Part shown: in pieces, positions 25,084-33,404 of the stretch
How the letters are laid out: each line of letters begins with the position of its first letter
How positions within the stretch are numbered: position 1 is the stretch's first letter
DNA from: Arthrobacter_E sp041360795
GTDB lineage: Bacteria > Actinomycetota > Actinomycetes > Actinomycetales > Micrococcaceae
DNA length: 64,000 bases
Assembly: GCF_041360795.1 (NCBI RefSeq)
Contig: NZ_JBFUPW010000004.1
Span: 441,736-505,735, forward strand
Direction: 5' to 3'
Made by a program: the position numbers and the translations under genes
Notes under the pieces: model-generated
The model's input: only the letters and a program-made list of their open reading frames with translations
The model's database searches: none
What the model was told of the DNA's origin: nothing

Positions 25084-26568
25084 TCAGCCCTGCGCCCGCT
25101 GACCGTCGATCAGCCGGGGCACGTCCAGCGGATTCTCGTCCCGCAGGGCTTCCGGCAGGAGGTGCTGCGGGAAGCCCTGGTAGGCCACGGGCCGCAGGAA
25201 GCGCTCGATCGCCGCGGTCCCCACGGACGTGCTCCCGGAGGCGGTCGTCGCCGGGTACGGGCCGCCGTGCTGCTGCGCGTAGGTCACGGACACCCCGGTG
25301 GACCAGCCGTTCCACAGGACCCGGCCGGCCTTGCGGGCCAGCACCTCCACGAGCTCCGCCACCTGGCAGGTGTCCGTGCCTTGGATCGTCGCAGTCAGCT
25401 GCCCTTCGAAGCTCTCCGCGAGCGCCACCAGCTGCGCTTCATCCATGTACGTCACGACGACGGCGGTCGGCCCGAAGCACTCCGCCTGCAGCGCGTGCGG
25501 ATCGGCCAGCATGTCCTCCGCCGTGGTCAGCAGCAGCGTGGGCGACGGCGGATCGGACAGGGGATCCGGCCCCTGCGCCAGGACGCTCAGCTTCGAGTGG
25601 CCTTCCAGTTCCTGGAGCACCTCCGTGTAGCCCGCCTGGATGCGGTCATTGAGGAGCGACGTCGCGTCCGGCAGCACGGCGTCGCGGAGCCGGCCTACGA
25701 GTGTCGAATCCGCCGGGACGAACAGCGTCCCCGGCTTGGTGCAGAACTGACCGCTGCCCATCGTGAACGATCCGATGAAACCCTCGACGATGCCCTCGGC
25801 CCGTTCCACGGCCGCGGCTTCCGTGACGAACACCGGGTTGTTGCTGCCGAGTTCCCCGTAAAACGGGATGGGCGTGGGCCGGGAGGAGGCGATGTCGAAC
25901 AGGGCCCGGCCGCCCGGGATGGAGCCGGTGAAGGCACCCGCCGCGATCCGGGGGTCCTTCAGGGCTGTGGCCCCGGCCTGCGTGCCGAACAGCAGCCCGA
26001 ACACGCCCTCCGGCGCCCCGGCGGAGGCCAGCGAAGCGGTCACGACGTTGGCCGTCAGCCGGGACAGCTCCGGGTGACCGGAATGGGCCTTGACGAGCAC
26101 CGGGCAGCCGGCCGCGAGCGCGGAGGCGGTGTCGCCACCGGCCACCGAGAACGCGAACGGGAAGTTGCTGGCCGAGAACACCAGGACCGGACCCAGCGCC
26201 TGCTTGACCCGGCGCAGATCGGGGCGAGGGGCACCCATGGGCCACTCCGGATCGGCGTGGTCGATCCGGGCGTCCAGGTACCCGCCGTCGCGCAGTTCCT
26301 GAGCGAAGAGCCGGAGCTGGAAGGTGGTCCGCTTCAGCTCGCCGGTCAGGCGGCCCTCGGCGAGACGCGTCTCGGCCTGGGCCACGGGGATCAGCTCCGC
26401 CGCGGCGGCGTCGAGCCCGTCGGCGACGGCCTCCAGCAGCACGGCCCGCTCGGCGGGCCGGAGTGCGGCGAGCGGCGCGGCCGCGGCCTGGACACCGGCC
26501 AGCAGGCGCTCGAGCTCGGTCTCGCTGGTGGCTTCGGTGGTCGTGATCGGGGCGTGGGAGGCGCTCAT
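25084..26568 (-). CDS. Alpha-ketoglutarate semialdehyde dehydrogenase (NADP+ ALDH)
   Basis: 494 residues. ALDH superfamily with FSASNFPFAFSVAGGDTASALAAGCPVLVKAHSGHP (cofactor cleft), AFTGSIPGGRALFDIA, GELGSNNPVFV (general base Glu) and the nucleophile Cys276 in MGSGQFCTKPG. This is the 2,5-dioxopentanoate dehydrogenase branch, which often closes hydroxyproline and sugar acid pathways by oxidising alpha-ketoglutarate semialdehyde to 2-oxoglutarate. It is last in the minus-strand operon and follows the FAD subunit by 35 bp. AAAGGACC precedes ATG 26568. Confidence 0.92.
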   Translation of the reverse strand: MSASHAPITTTEATSETELERLLAGVQAAAAPLAALRPAERAVLLEAVADGLDAAAAELIPVAQAETRLAEGRLTGELKRTTFQLRLFAQELRDGGYLDARIDHADPEWPMGAPRPDLRRVKQALGPVLVFSASNFPFAFSVAGGDTASALAAGCPVLVKAHSGHPELSRLTANVVTASLASAGAPEGVFGLLFGTQAGATALKDPRIAAGAFTGSIPGGRALFDIASSRPTPIPFYGELGSNNPVFVTEAAAVERAEGIVEGFIGSFTMGSGQFCTKPGTLFVPADSTLVGRLRDAVLPDATSLLNDRIQAGYTEVLQELEGHSKLSVLAQGPDPLSDPPSPTLLLTTAEDMLADPHALQAECFGPTAVVVTYMDEAQLVALAESFEGQLTATIQGTDTCQVAELVEVLARKAGRVLWNGWSTGVSVTYAQQHGGPYPATTASGSTSVGTAAIERFLRPVAYQGFPQHLLPEALRDENPLDVPRLIDGQRAQG

Positions 26569-26603
26569 GAAAGGTCCTTTCAGGGTCGGAAGAAGGCGGG
26601 GGC

Positions 26604-28037
26604 TCAGTCGTCGAGCACGTCGAGGGAGGCGAGTTCGGAGATCGGGACCGGCACGGCGAGAGGCCGCTTCGCCGCCGAGGCGAGCGACGCCTGTCCGGCG
26701 GGTTCGCCGGGTCCGGCGCCGAGGCAGGAGGCCGCGAAGCCGCACACCCTCCCCTGGCACCAGCCCATGCCCACCCGGGCGAAGGACTTCAGGCTGCGGG
26801 AGTCCTCGGCACCGAGGGCGTCCCGGGCCTCGGTGACCGCGGACACCGGCACCTCCTCGCAGCGGCACACCAGGGTCTCCGGCGTGAGCCAGTCCTGCCA
26901 GGCCGTGGGCACGGGATGCGCCTGGTGCATGGCCTGGGCGAAGCGGCGGTGCCGGTCGCGGCGGGCGGCGTCCTTCGCGGGCAGGACGACGGCGGCAGGG
27001 TCGGCGGCCGCGGTCCCCGCGGCCTGGCCTTCCAACACGGCGAGCACGGCGCCGCCGACGCCGGTCACCTCCCCCGCCAGGAACAGGCCCGGCACGGAGG
27101 ACTCCTGCCGGTAGTCCACCACGGCAACGAGGGAACCGTCGGCGTCCATGCGGGTCTCGGCTCCCAGGGAGAGCGGCAGTTCCATCTGCGGTGTGAAGCC
27201 CCAGCCGAACCCGACCACGTCCACGTCCTCGTAGACGCCGCCGGTGCCGGGGAGCGCGCGGCCGTCGGCGTCGGCCTTCGCCCAGCGCACCGACCGCACC
27301 CGCTCCCCTCCTTCGACCGCGGTCACGATGCTGCGCGTCTTGTACGGGATACGGTGCCGGGCGAAGACGCCCGCGTACTCGGCGCCTTCCAGCGCCTTGC
27401 CGGGCACGGAGGCCGCGGCCTTCCAGTGTGGGAGCCAGTTCGAGAGGGAGGACGACTCCAGCACCGCCAACACCTCTCCCCCGGCCTCGGCGATGTTCGC
27501 GGCCACGGGCAGCAGGAACGGCCCGGTCCCCGCCACCACGAACCGACGTCCCGGAAGCGCGCCGTTGGCTTTGAGGAAGGCCTGGATGCCGCCGGCCGCC
27601 ATGACCCCGGGGAGGTCCCAGCCGGGCACGGGAAGCTGGCGGTCGTACCCGCCCGGGCACAGCACGAGGCGCGCGGCGTGCACGGTGGGGCCCGCGCCCT
27701 CGCCGCCCACCACGGTGCGTGTGGTGCGGAGGGTGAAGCCGCCGGCGTCCCGTGACGCCGTCCAGACCTGCAGCCCGGGCAGGTGATGCACGAGTCCATC
27801 CGCGATGCCCGCGCGGAAGCGGCGGCGCAGGTCCAGGAACACGTCCCAGTCGTGGTGGCCGCGCCCGTCGGGATCCGCGTCGCCCACTTCGGGGCGGTGG
27901 CGCCAGAACTGCCCGCCCGGCTGATTTGCCGCGTCGACGACGGCGACGACGGCACCCGCCTCCGCTGCCGCGACGGCGGCGGCCAGGCCGGCCGGGCCCG
28001 CGCCGACGACGGCGACGTCCACTCGCAGCTCGCTCAT
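26604..28037 (-). CDS. D-hydroxyproline dehydrogenase alpha subunit-like FAD/NAD(P) oxidoreductase
   Basis: 477 residues. VAVVGAGPAGLAAAVAAAEAGAVVAVVDAANQPGGQFWRH is the FAD GxGxxG; a second Rossmann site is RRFVVAGTGPFLLPVAANIAEAGGEVLAVLE. GLFLAGEVTGVGGAVLAVLEGQAAG is the FAD-binding end. The C-terminus has a BFD-like [2Fe-2S] motif: CRCEE plus CQGRVCG. Such subunits pair with a small ferredoxin-like and a DAO-like subunit in heterotrimeric dye-linked hydroxyproline or octopine/nopaline dehydrogenases. Start ATG overlaps the preceding 2Fe-2S gene stop by ATGA. Confidence 0.88.
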   Translation of the reverse strand: MSELRVDVAVVGAGPAGLAAAVAAAEAGAVVAVVDAANQPGGQFWRHRPEVGDADPDGRGHHDWDVFLDLRRRFRAGIADGLVHHLPGLQVWTASRDAGGFTLRTTRTVVGGEGAGPTVHAARLVLCPGGYDRQLPVPGWDLPGVMAAGGIQAFLKANGALPGRRFVVAGTGPFLLPVAANIAEAGGEVLAVLESSSLSNWLPHWKAAASVPGKALEGAEYAGVFARHRIPYKTRSIVTAVEGGERVRSVRWAKADADGRALPGTGGVYEDVDVVGFGWGFTPQMELPLSLGAETRMDADGSLVAVVDYRQESSVPGLFLAGEVTGVGGAVLAVLEGQAAGTAAADPAAVVLPAKDAARRDRHRRFAQAMHQAHPVPTAWQDWLTPETLVCRCEEVPVSAVTEARDALGAEDSRSLKSFARVGMGWCQGRVCGFAASCLGAGPGEPAGQASLASAAKRPLAVPVPISELASLDVLDD

Positions 28038-28336
28038 CGGGCCTCCTCCGCGCTGTCCGGGGCGCCGGCGTCGTCCGCGAGATTCCCGCGCACGTCCATG
28101 CCGTCGCACAGGTCCACGAGGCACGCCCGCTGATTGCTCACCCCGTCCACGGTCACGAGGCAGTCGAAGCAGACGCCGATCCCGCAGAACAGGCCGCGCG
28201 GACGGCCCTCCTTCCGGGTCCCGCGCCAGGCGGTCACGCCGCTCGTGACGAGGGCCGCGCCCACCGTCTGGCCGGGGGCGGCGGTGAGGTCCCGGCCGTC
28301 GAAGGTGAAGCGGACGGCGTCGTCCAGAGTGCTCAT
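28034..28336 (-). CDS. D-hydroxyproline dehydrogenase gamma subunit, [2Fe-2S] protein
   Basis: 100 residues. AAPGQTVGAALVTSGVTAW and GLFCGIGVCFDCLVTVDG...RACL give the plant-ferredoxin-like CxxxxCxxC...C ligand set of the small Fer2_4 subunits (PF13510) found in multi-subunit amino acid dehydrogenases. It should pass electrons between the two flavoprotein subunits encoded on either side, with which it overlaps by ATGA at both ends. Confidence 0.9.
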   Translation of the reverse strand: MSTLDDAVRFTFDGRDLTAAPGQTVGAALVTSGVTAWRGTRKEGRPRGLFCGIGVCFDCLVTVDGVSNQRACLVDLCDGMDVRGNLADDAGAPDSAEEAR

Positions 28337-29505
28337 CGGGTGGCCTCCAACGGGGTCGGAGCGACGGCGCCGAATCGCGCCGGGGCGAAAGGGGTGAGGT
28401 CGAGGTCGGGGGCGCGGCCGCTGAGGGCCTGCGACAGGAGCTTGCCGGTGCCGACGGAGAGGCCGATCCCGGCGCCCTCGTGACCGGCCGCGTGCCAGAG
28501 TCCCGGGGCGCGGTCGTCATGCCCGATCACGGGGAGGTGGTCCGGGCAGTAGGGACGGAAGCCGTGATAGTGCCGGATCGCGCGGACGCCGGCGAGGAAC
28601 GGGAACAGGCCCGTGGCGTTCTGCGCGAGTCGCCGCAGTGCCTCCGTGCTGACCGTCCGGTCGAAGCCGACGCGTTCGCGGGTGGAGCCGATCAGGATGG
28701 TGCCGCCGGGCGTCCCCTCGACCACCGGGGAGGCCTGCAGGCCGGCGTCGGAGCTGCCGACGTTGTCGATGTACTCGGCCGCGTACACCTTGTGATGGAC
28801 CATGGGCGGGAGAGGTTCGGTGACCATGACGAAGCCGCGGCGCGGCATGACGGGGACGTTGACGCCCGCGAGCGCGCCGATCTCCCCGGCCCAGGTCCCC
28901 GTGCAGTTGACCACGTTCCCGGCGGGGAAGTCGCCCCGCGTGGTCCGGACTCCGGTGACGCGGTCGCCGTCGCGCATCATGGCGGTGACGGTGGCGCCCG
29001 CGTGGAACACGGCGCCCGCCTCGGTGGCCAGCCGCACGAGGTGCGCGGCCACCAGCATGGGCTGGACCTGCGAATCCTCCGGGTAGTACGCGCCGCCGAG
29101 CGCGTCAGGGGTGATGTGCGGTTCGGCGCGGCGCAGGGCGGCCGGGTCCAGTTCTTCGACCACGACGCCGAAACCGCGCTGCACTCCCATCACCCGGTGC
29201 AGGGACTCCAGGCTGCTGGGCCGCGAGGCGACGATGATGCCGCCCTTCGCCTCGAACTCCCAGAGGTGACGGTGTTCGGCGAGCTCGCCCTTCCAGACGG
29301 AGAGCGAATAGCGGGTGAGCTCGAGTTCCGGGCCGAGTTCCTTGTCCGAGACGAGGATGTTCCCCTCACAGGCCGACGACGTCCCGCTGGCGGGAAGGCC
29401 CTGGTCCACGATCGTCACGGACAGTCCGGCCTTCGCCGCGAAGTAGGCGGTGGCGGCGCCGATCACTCCCGCGCCGATCACCAGGACATCGCAGGCCCTG
29501 CTCAT
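28333..29505 (-). CDS. D-hydroxyproline dehydrogenase beta subunit, DAO-type FAD oxidoreductase
   Basis: 390 residues. DVLVIGAGVIGAATAYFAAKAGLSVTIVDQGLPASGTSSACEGNI is the DAO-family dinucleotide fold; VVNCTGTWAGEIGALAGVNVPVMPRRGFVMVTEPL and GLWHAAGHEGAGIGLSVGTGKLLSQAL complete it. This subunit should carry the active site that oxidises cis-4-hydroxy-D-proline to the pyrroline. The next genes supply the iron-sulfur and second flavin subunits. Confidence 0.88.
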   Translation of the reverse strand: MSRACDVLVIGAGVIGAATAYFAAKAGLSVTIVDQGLPASGTSSACEGNILVSDKELGPELELTRYSLSVWKGELAEHRHLWEFEAKGGIIVASRPSSLESLHRVMGVQRGFGVVVEELDPAALRRAEPHITPDALGGAYYPEDSQVQPMLVAAHLVRLATEAGAVFHAGATVTAMMRDGDRVTGVRTTRGDFPAGNVVNCTGTWAGEIGALAGVNVPVMPRRGFVMVTEPLPPMVHHKVYAAEYIDNVGSSDAGLQASPVVEGTPGGTILIGSTRERVGFDRTVSTEALRRLAQNATGLFPFLAGVRAIRHYHGFRPYCPDHLPVIGHDDRAPGLWHAAGHEGAGIGLSVGTGKLLSQALSGRAPDLDLTPFAPARFGAVAPTPLEATR

Positions 29506-29520
29506 GGGTACTCCTTGGGG

Positions 29521-30258
29521 TTAGGGTGCCGGTGGCCGGCTGGGGTCGTGCTGACCGGATTCCTGGTGACCCGTGGCCCAGAGACCGCGGGTGTGCCCGA
29601 GGTGACGGCGCATGAGGGCTTCCGCCCCCGCGGCGTCGCCGGCCTGGATGAGGTCCAGGAGTTCGTCGTGCTCCTTGGCGGAGCTGGACAGCTGGTGGTT
29701 GTCGCTGAGGGTCCTCAGCCCGTACATCCGGGTCCGCATGCGGAGCCGGGTGGCGAGGTCCTCCAGCTGGCTGTTGCCGTAGAAGCTGAGGAGCTCGCTG
29801 TGGAAGGTGCGGTCGTTGACGAGGTACGCGGTCAGATCGCCTTCTTCCGCCGCGGTGACGATGGCGGCGGCCAGCGTCCGCAGGCGGGGGAACGCGCTCT
29901 CCGGGATCCGGCCGGGAAGCTTCCCGACCGTGGGCGCCTCGATCATGAGGCGGATCTCGGTGATCTCGTCCAGCTCCTCCTCGCTCACCCCGAGGACCCG
30001 AAAGCCCTTGTTCTTCACGGTCTCCACGAGACCCTCGCGGGCGAGGTCCATCATGGCCTCCCGGACGGGGGTGGCGGACACCCCGAACACGGCGCCCAGC
30101 GCGGGCGCGGAGTACAGGGTCCCCTCCTCCAAGCTGCCGGCGATGATGGCCGCGCGCAGGGACTCCGTCACGCTCTCCCGCAGGTTCGGCTTGGGGGCGA
30201 TCGGGGCGAGGGGCAGATCAGACACGGGGTTCACGGCTGTCACTCCTGGGGTGCTCAT
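29521..30258 (-). CDS. GntR (FadR/FCD) family regulator of the hydroxyproline locus
   Basis: 245 residues. Winged helix RESVTESLRAAIIAGSLEEGTLYSAPALGAVFGVSATPVREAMMDLAREGLVETVKNKGFRVL, then an FCD domain with metal/ligand residues in LTAYLVNDRTFHSELLSFYGNSQ and KEHDELLDLIQAGDAAGAEALMRRHL. It is embedded in the operon, so is probably autoregulated. The ATGTnACAT elements before the DapA-like and ABC genes are plausible operators. Effector likely a hydroxyproline intermediate. Confidence 0.88.
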   Translation of the reverse strand: MSTPGVTAVNPVSDLPLAPIAPKPNLRESVTESLRAAIIAGSLEEGTLYSAPALGAVFGVSATPVREAMMDLAREGLVETVKNKGFRVLGVSEEELDEITEIRLMIEAPTVGKLPGRIPESAFPRLRTLAAAIVTAAEEGDLTAYLVNDRTFHSELLSFYGNSQLEDLATRLRMRTRMYGLRTLSDNHQLSSSAKEHDELLDLIQAGDAAGAEALMRRHLGHTRGLWATGHQESGQHDPSRPPAP

Positions 30259-31199
30259 GGGATGGTCCCCCCTTCATACACCATCGCGGCCGTGACGAGG
30301 TCCTCCCAGGCCATGCCCACGCCCGCGTAAAGACAGGGTTTTCCGGGGGTCCGTGCGATCCCGTCGACCACCAGGTCCCGCAGATTTGCCGGCCGGATCC
30401 GCTGCCACTCCTCCGCGCTGCGCGCCGGGATCAGATCGCCGGCCTCCCGCAGCGCCGAGGCGCGCCCCTCGACCACCACGTCACTGCGGTGGACCAGTTC
30501 GGCGTCGATCTCGCGGGCGTCCAGGCCGTGCTGCCCGACGGCGGCCACCACGGCGTCCGGTGCGACGGCGGCGCCGTGGAAGAGCGGCGTCGTGGACGTG
30601 GTGGCGCAGAGGATCACGTCCGCCGTGCCGACGTCCGCGGCGGCCCGGGCCTCGACGTCGACACCCTCGGCGGCCAGGGTCTCCACGAGGGCGCGGACAC
30701 GGTCCTCGCTGCGGCCGACGACGCCGAGCCGCGCCCCCGGGATCAGGGCGTGCGCGGCGCGCAGATGATTGAGCGCCTGGACGCCCGCGCCGAACACCAG
30801 GACTTTCGGGTTCTCCGGGGCGCCGCCCGGCGTGGCCGCGAGGATCCGCGTGACCGCCAGCAGGGTGACGGCCGGGGTCCGGATGGCCGTCAGCTCGGTC
30901 CCGTCCATGAGGGCCACCGGGGCGAGGGTGTCCGAACTGTAGAGCACGTACACCCCCTGGATCTTCTCGAGACCCCGCGCGGGGTTCCCGGGGGCCACGG
31001 TCAGGGCCTTCACACCGCTGTACCGGGCGCCGGAGGCCGGCATCAGGAGGAACTCGCCGCCCGGCGCCGGGCTGAAGACGCGGGGGCCATCCTGCTCAGG
31101 GTCCACCTCATGGCGGAGCGCCGCGGCCAGGGCGTCCACCGCGGCACGCCAGGGGGCGCGGGAGCGGACCTGCGCGGCGTCGAAGTACGGCAGGCTCAT
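30255..31199 (-). CDS. Ornithine cyclodeaminase / mu-crystallin family, probable delta1-pyrroline-2-carboxylate reductase
   Basis: 314 residues. GVKALTVAPGNPARGLEKIQGVYVLYSSDTLAPVALMDGTELTAIRTPAVTLLA is the conserved substrate half; VLVFGAGVQALNHLRAAHAL is the Rossmann NAD(P) site. In hydroxyproline loci this family usually reduces delta1-pyrroline-2-carboxylate, made from trans-3-hydroxy-L-proline, to L-proline. The dehydratase that would make it is not in the window. ATGA overlap with both neighbours. Confidence 0.85.
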   Translation of the reverse strand: MSLPYFDAAQVRSRAPWRAAVDALAAALRHEVDPEQDGPRVFSPAPGGEFLLMPASGARYSGVKALTVAPGNPARGLEKIQGVYVLYSSDTLAPVALMDGTELTAIRTPAVTLLAVTRILAATPGGAPENPKVLVFGAGVQALNHLRAAHALIPGARLGVVGRSEDRVRALVETLAAEGVDVEARAAADVGTADVILCATTSTTPLFHGAAVAPDAVVAAVGQHGLDAREIDAELVHRSDVVVEGRASALREAGDLIPARSAEEWQRIRPANLRDLVVDGIARTPGKPCLYAGVGMAWEDLVTAAMVYEGGTIP

Positions 31200-32197
31200 A
31201 GGAGGAACCCCTCCTGGAACGGATCGCTCGGGTCAAGGAAGTACTGCGCGGTCCCCGTGATCCAGGCGCGGCCCGTCACGGTGGGGACCACGGCGGGGCG
31301 GCCGGCCACCTCGGTCTCGGCCACGAGGCGCCCGATGAACTGGGAGCCGATGTAGGACTCGTTGACGAAGTCCGTGTTCAGGGCGAGTTCGCCGCGGGCG
31401 TGCAGCTGCGCCATTCGGGCGCTCGTTCCGGTGCCGCACGGTGAGCGGTCGAACCAGCCCGGGTGGATGGCCATTGCGTGACGGGAGTGCTGCGCGGTGG
31501 ACCCGGGGGCCTGAAGGTACACGTGGTGGCAGGCGCGGATGTCCGGGCGTTCCGGGTGCACCGGCTCGTCCGTGGCGTTGATGGCGTCCATGATCGCGAG
31601 GCCGGCCTTGAGCAGATCGTCCTTGCGCTCCCGTTCGAACGGCAGCCCCAGATCCTCCAGCTTCACGACGGCGTAGAAGTTGCCGCCGAACGCCAGGTCA
31701 TACGGCACGGCGCCGTAGCCCGGGACGTCGACGGTGGCGTCGAGCCGGTCCACGAAGGACGGCACATTGCGGATCGTCACCGACTCGGCGTGCCCGTCCT
31801 TCACGGCCACCTCCGCGATGACCAGCCCGGCCGGGGTGTCCAGCCGCACCGTGGTCACGGGTTCCACCACCTCGACCATGCCCGTCTCCACGAGCACCGT
31901 CGCCACGCCAATCGTCCCGTGACCGCACATGGGCAGCAGCCCCGACACCTCGATGTAGAGGACGCCGAAGTCCGCATCAGGACGGGTGGACGGCTGCAGG
32001 ATCGCGCCGCTCATCGAGGCGTGACCCCGGGGTTCGTACATGAGGAGCGTGCGGATCCAGTCACTGTTCTCCATGAACCAGAGGCGCTTCTCCGCCATCG
32101 TGGCGCCCGGGATGGTCCCGACGCCGCCCGTGATCACCCGGGTGGGCATCCCCTCGGTGTGTGAGTCGACGGCATGAAAGACGCGCTTGGTCCGCAT
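31196..32197 (-). CDS. Proline racemase family, probable 4-hydroxyproline 2-epimerase
   Basis: 333 residues. Both catalytic cysteines are present: Cys91 in LPMCGHGTIG and Cys254 in RSPCGTGTSAR. This two-Cys arrangement defines true racemases/epimerases rather than Cys/Thr dehydratases. HAVDSHTEGMPTRVITGGV is the family start. It should turn trans-4-hydroxy-L-proline into cis-4-hydroxy-D-proline, the dehydrogenase substrate. It begins 160 bp after the deaminase gene, behind the nested inverted repeat. Confidence 0.92.
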   Translation of the reverse strand: MRTKRVFHAVDSHTEGMPTRVITGGVGTIPGATMAEKRLWFMENSDWIRTLLMYEPRGHASMSGAILQPSTRPDADFGVLYIEVSGLLPMCGHGTIGVATVLVETGMVEVVEPVTTVRLDTPAGLVIAEVAVKDGHAESVTIRNVPSFVDRLDATVDVPGYGAVPYDLAFGGNFYAVVKLEDLGLPFERERKDDLLKAGLAIMDAINATDEPVHPERPDIRACHHVYLQAPGSTAQHSRHAMAIHPGWFDRSPCGTGTSARMAQLHARGELALNTDFVNESYIGSQFIGRLVAETEVAGRPAVVPTVTGRAWITGTAQYFLDPSDPFQEGFLL

Positions 32198-32229
32198 CGT
32201 TGCTCCTAGGGTCGGTGGGTGGATTTCGT

Positions 32230-32346
32230 CGAGGTTTCAGGCGTCCGGGAAGTCGCGCATCGCAGCCGCAGCCGCCCTGAAGGTCGTCCCACGACCGAAG
32301 GCCGGCGCAGGCTGTGTCTAAGCGACGTCGGACGCCTGAAACCTCG
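32230..32346. repeat. Nested 117-bp inverted repeat between deaminase and epimerase genes
   Basis: Outer arms 32230-32247 and 32329-32346 are perfect 18-mers (CGAGGTTTCAGGCGTCCG and its complement). After a small internal loop, GTCGC/GCGAC (32252-32256, 32322-32326) pair, then CAGCC/GGCTG (32263-32267, 32310-32314). Inside is a hairpin GGTCGT-CCC-ACGACC (32282-32296). No gene fits inside. It may be a structured RNA, a processing or attenuation element, or a small mobile palindromic repeat. Confidence 0.7.
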
Positions 32347-32357
32347 GGGCCCTGAGT

Positions 32358-33263
32358 TTATTTGTAACCCTTGGCGAGCACGGCTTCGGTGTCCCGGGTG
32401 ATCGCGGCGACCGTTTCCGGGGAGAGGGGGCCGCGCGGCGGGCGGGTCACGCCGCCTCGCTGCCCCACGATGTCCTGGGAGAGCTTGATCGCCTGGACGA
32501 ACTCGGTCTTGCTGTCCCAGCGCATCAGCGGGTGCAGATCGCGGTAGATGTCGCGCGCCCGGGCCAGGTCGTCGCCCTGGTCCGAGATGGCCAGGCGGTA
32601 GAGCTCCATGGAGATCTCCGGGATGGCGTTCGGGTACCCGGACACCCAGCCCACGGCCCCGGCGAGGCCGAGCTCCAGGACGGTGTCGTCGGCGCCCATG
32701 ATGATGTCCAGCTCCGGGGCGAGTTCCTTGATCTCGTAGGGACGGCGGACATCGCCGCTGAACTCCTTGACGCCCACGATCAGGCCCTCGCCGTGGAGGC
32801 GGGCCAGCAGCCTCGGCGTCAGGTCCACCTTGGTGTCGATCGGGTTGTTGTACGCCACGATCGGGAGTCCGGCCTTGGCCACCAGACGGTAGTGCTCCAC
32901 CACCTCGTCCTCGTTGGCACGGTAGGTGTTCGGCGGCAGTGCCAGAACGGACTGCGCCCCGGCCTCCGCGGCCTGTTCGGCCCAGCGGAGGGACTGCAGG
33001 CCGCCATACGCGCCGACGCCGGCCATGACGGTGAAGCCTTCGGGTGCGGCCTCGATGGCGGTGGTGATGACGCGGGCCCGCTCCTCGTCGGAGAGGGTCT
33101 GGTACTCGCCCAGCGACCCGTTGGGGGCGACACCATCGCAGCCGCCGGCCGCGAGGAAGGCGATGTTCTGGGCGTACGCGTCGTAATCCACGCTCAGGTC
33201 GTCGTTGAACGGGAGGGTGGTGGCGACGTGGACTCCACGCCACGGCTTACGGACTTCGGTCAT
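32358..33263 (-). CDS. DapA/NAL family, probable delta1-pyrroline-4-hydroxy-2-carboxylate deaminase
   Basis: 301 residues. The TIM-barrel aldolase family signature is present: PNGSLGEY (the GxxGE carboxylate site), Tyr138 in VAYNNP and the Schiff-base Lys166 in IVGVKEFSGD. By context it deaminates the pyrroline made by the dehydrogenase to alpha-ketoglutarate semialdehyde, rather than making dihydrodipicolinate. It is first of the catabolic genes, with its own promoter region carrying CAATGTCACATG. AAAGGAACC precedes ATG 33263. Confidence 0.88.
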   Translation of the reverse strand: MTEVRKPWRGVHVATTLPFNDDLSVDYDAYAQNIAFLAAGGCDGVAPNGSLGEYQTLSDEERARVITTAIEAAPEGFTVMAGVGAYGGLQSLRWAEQAAEAGAQSVLALPPNTYRANEDEVVEHYRLVAKAGLPIVAYNNPIDTKVDLTPRLLARLHGEGLIVGVKEFSGDVRRPYEIKELAPELDIIMGADDTVLELGLAGAVGWVSGYPNAIPEISMELYRLAISDQGDDLARARDIYRDLHPLMRWDSKTEFVQAIKLSQDIVGQRGGVTRPPRGPLSPETVAAITRDTEAVLAKGYK

Positions 33264-33311
33264 TTCCGGTTCCTTTCAGGGAGGCGGCTCAGCGCCACGG
33301 GGGCAGCCGCA

Positions 33312-33329
33312 CTGTGAGTCGCCTCACAG
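33312..33329. promoter_or_regulatory. Inverted repeat before the deaminase gene
   Basis: CTGTGAG-TCGC-CTCACAG, 7-bp perfect arms, about 50 bp before ATG 33263. Could be an operator or a leader hairpin. Confidence 0.4.
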
Positions 33330-33340
33330 GATTAATTTAC

Positions 33341-33352
33341 CATGTGACATTG
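33341..33352 (-). promoter_or_regulatory. Shared operator candidate 1 (CAATGTCACATG)
   Basis: The minus strand reads CAATGTCACATG, 78 bp before the deaminase start. The same 12-mer with one pyrimidine change is found 72 bp before the ABC ATPase start. The core ATGTnACAT is palindromic, as expected for a GntR dimer. Confidence 0.5.
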
Positions 33353-33367
33353 CACAATAGGGAAGGA

Positions 33368-33395
33368 TGATGCCGGGGCTTTCGCCCCGGCATCA
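33368..33395. terminator. Terminator hairpin of the ABC transporter operon
   Basis: TGATGCCGGGGC-TTTC-GCCCCGGCATCA, perfect 12-bp arms, starting nine bases after the binding-protein stop on the minus strand, then CCTTCCC. It also separates the transporter operon from the deaminase promoter. Confidence 0.7.
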
Positions 33396-33404
33396 GGGGG
33401 TGAA

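Noticed and set aside
28480..30330. 616-codon plus-strand frame across the DAO subunit and GntR genes
   Set aside because: It spans two real genes on the other strand and shows no motif.
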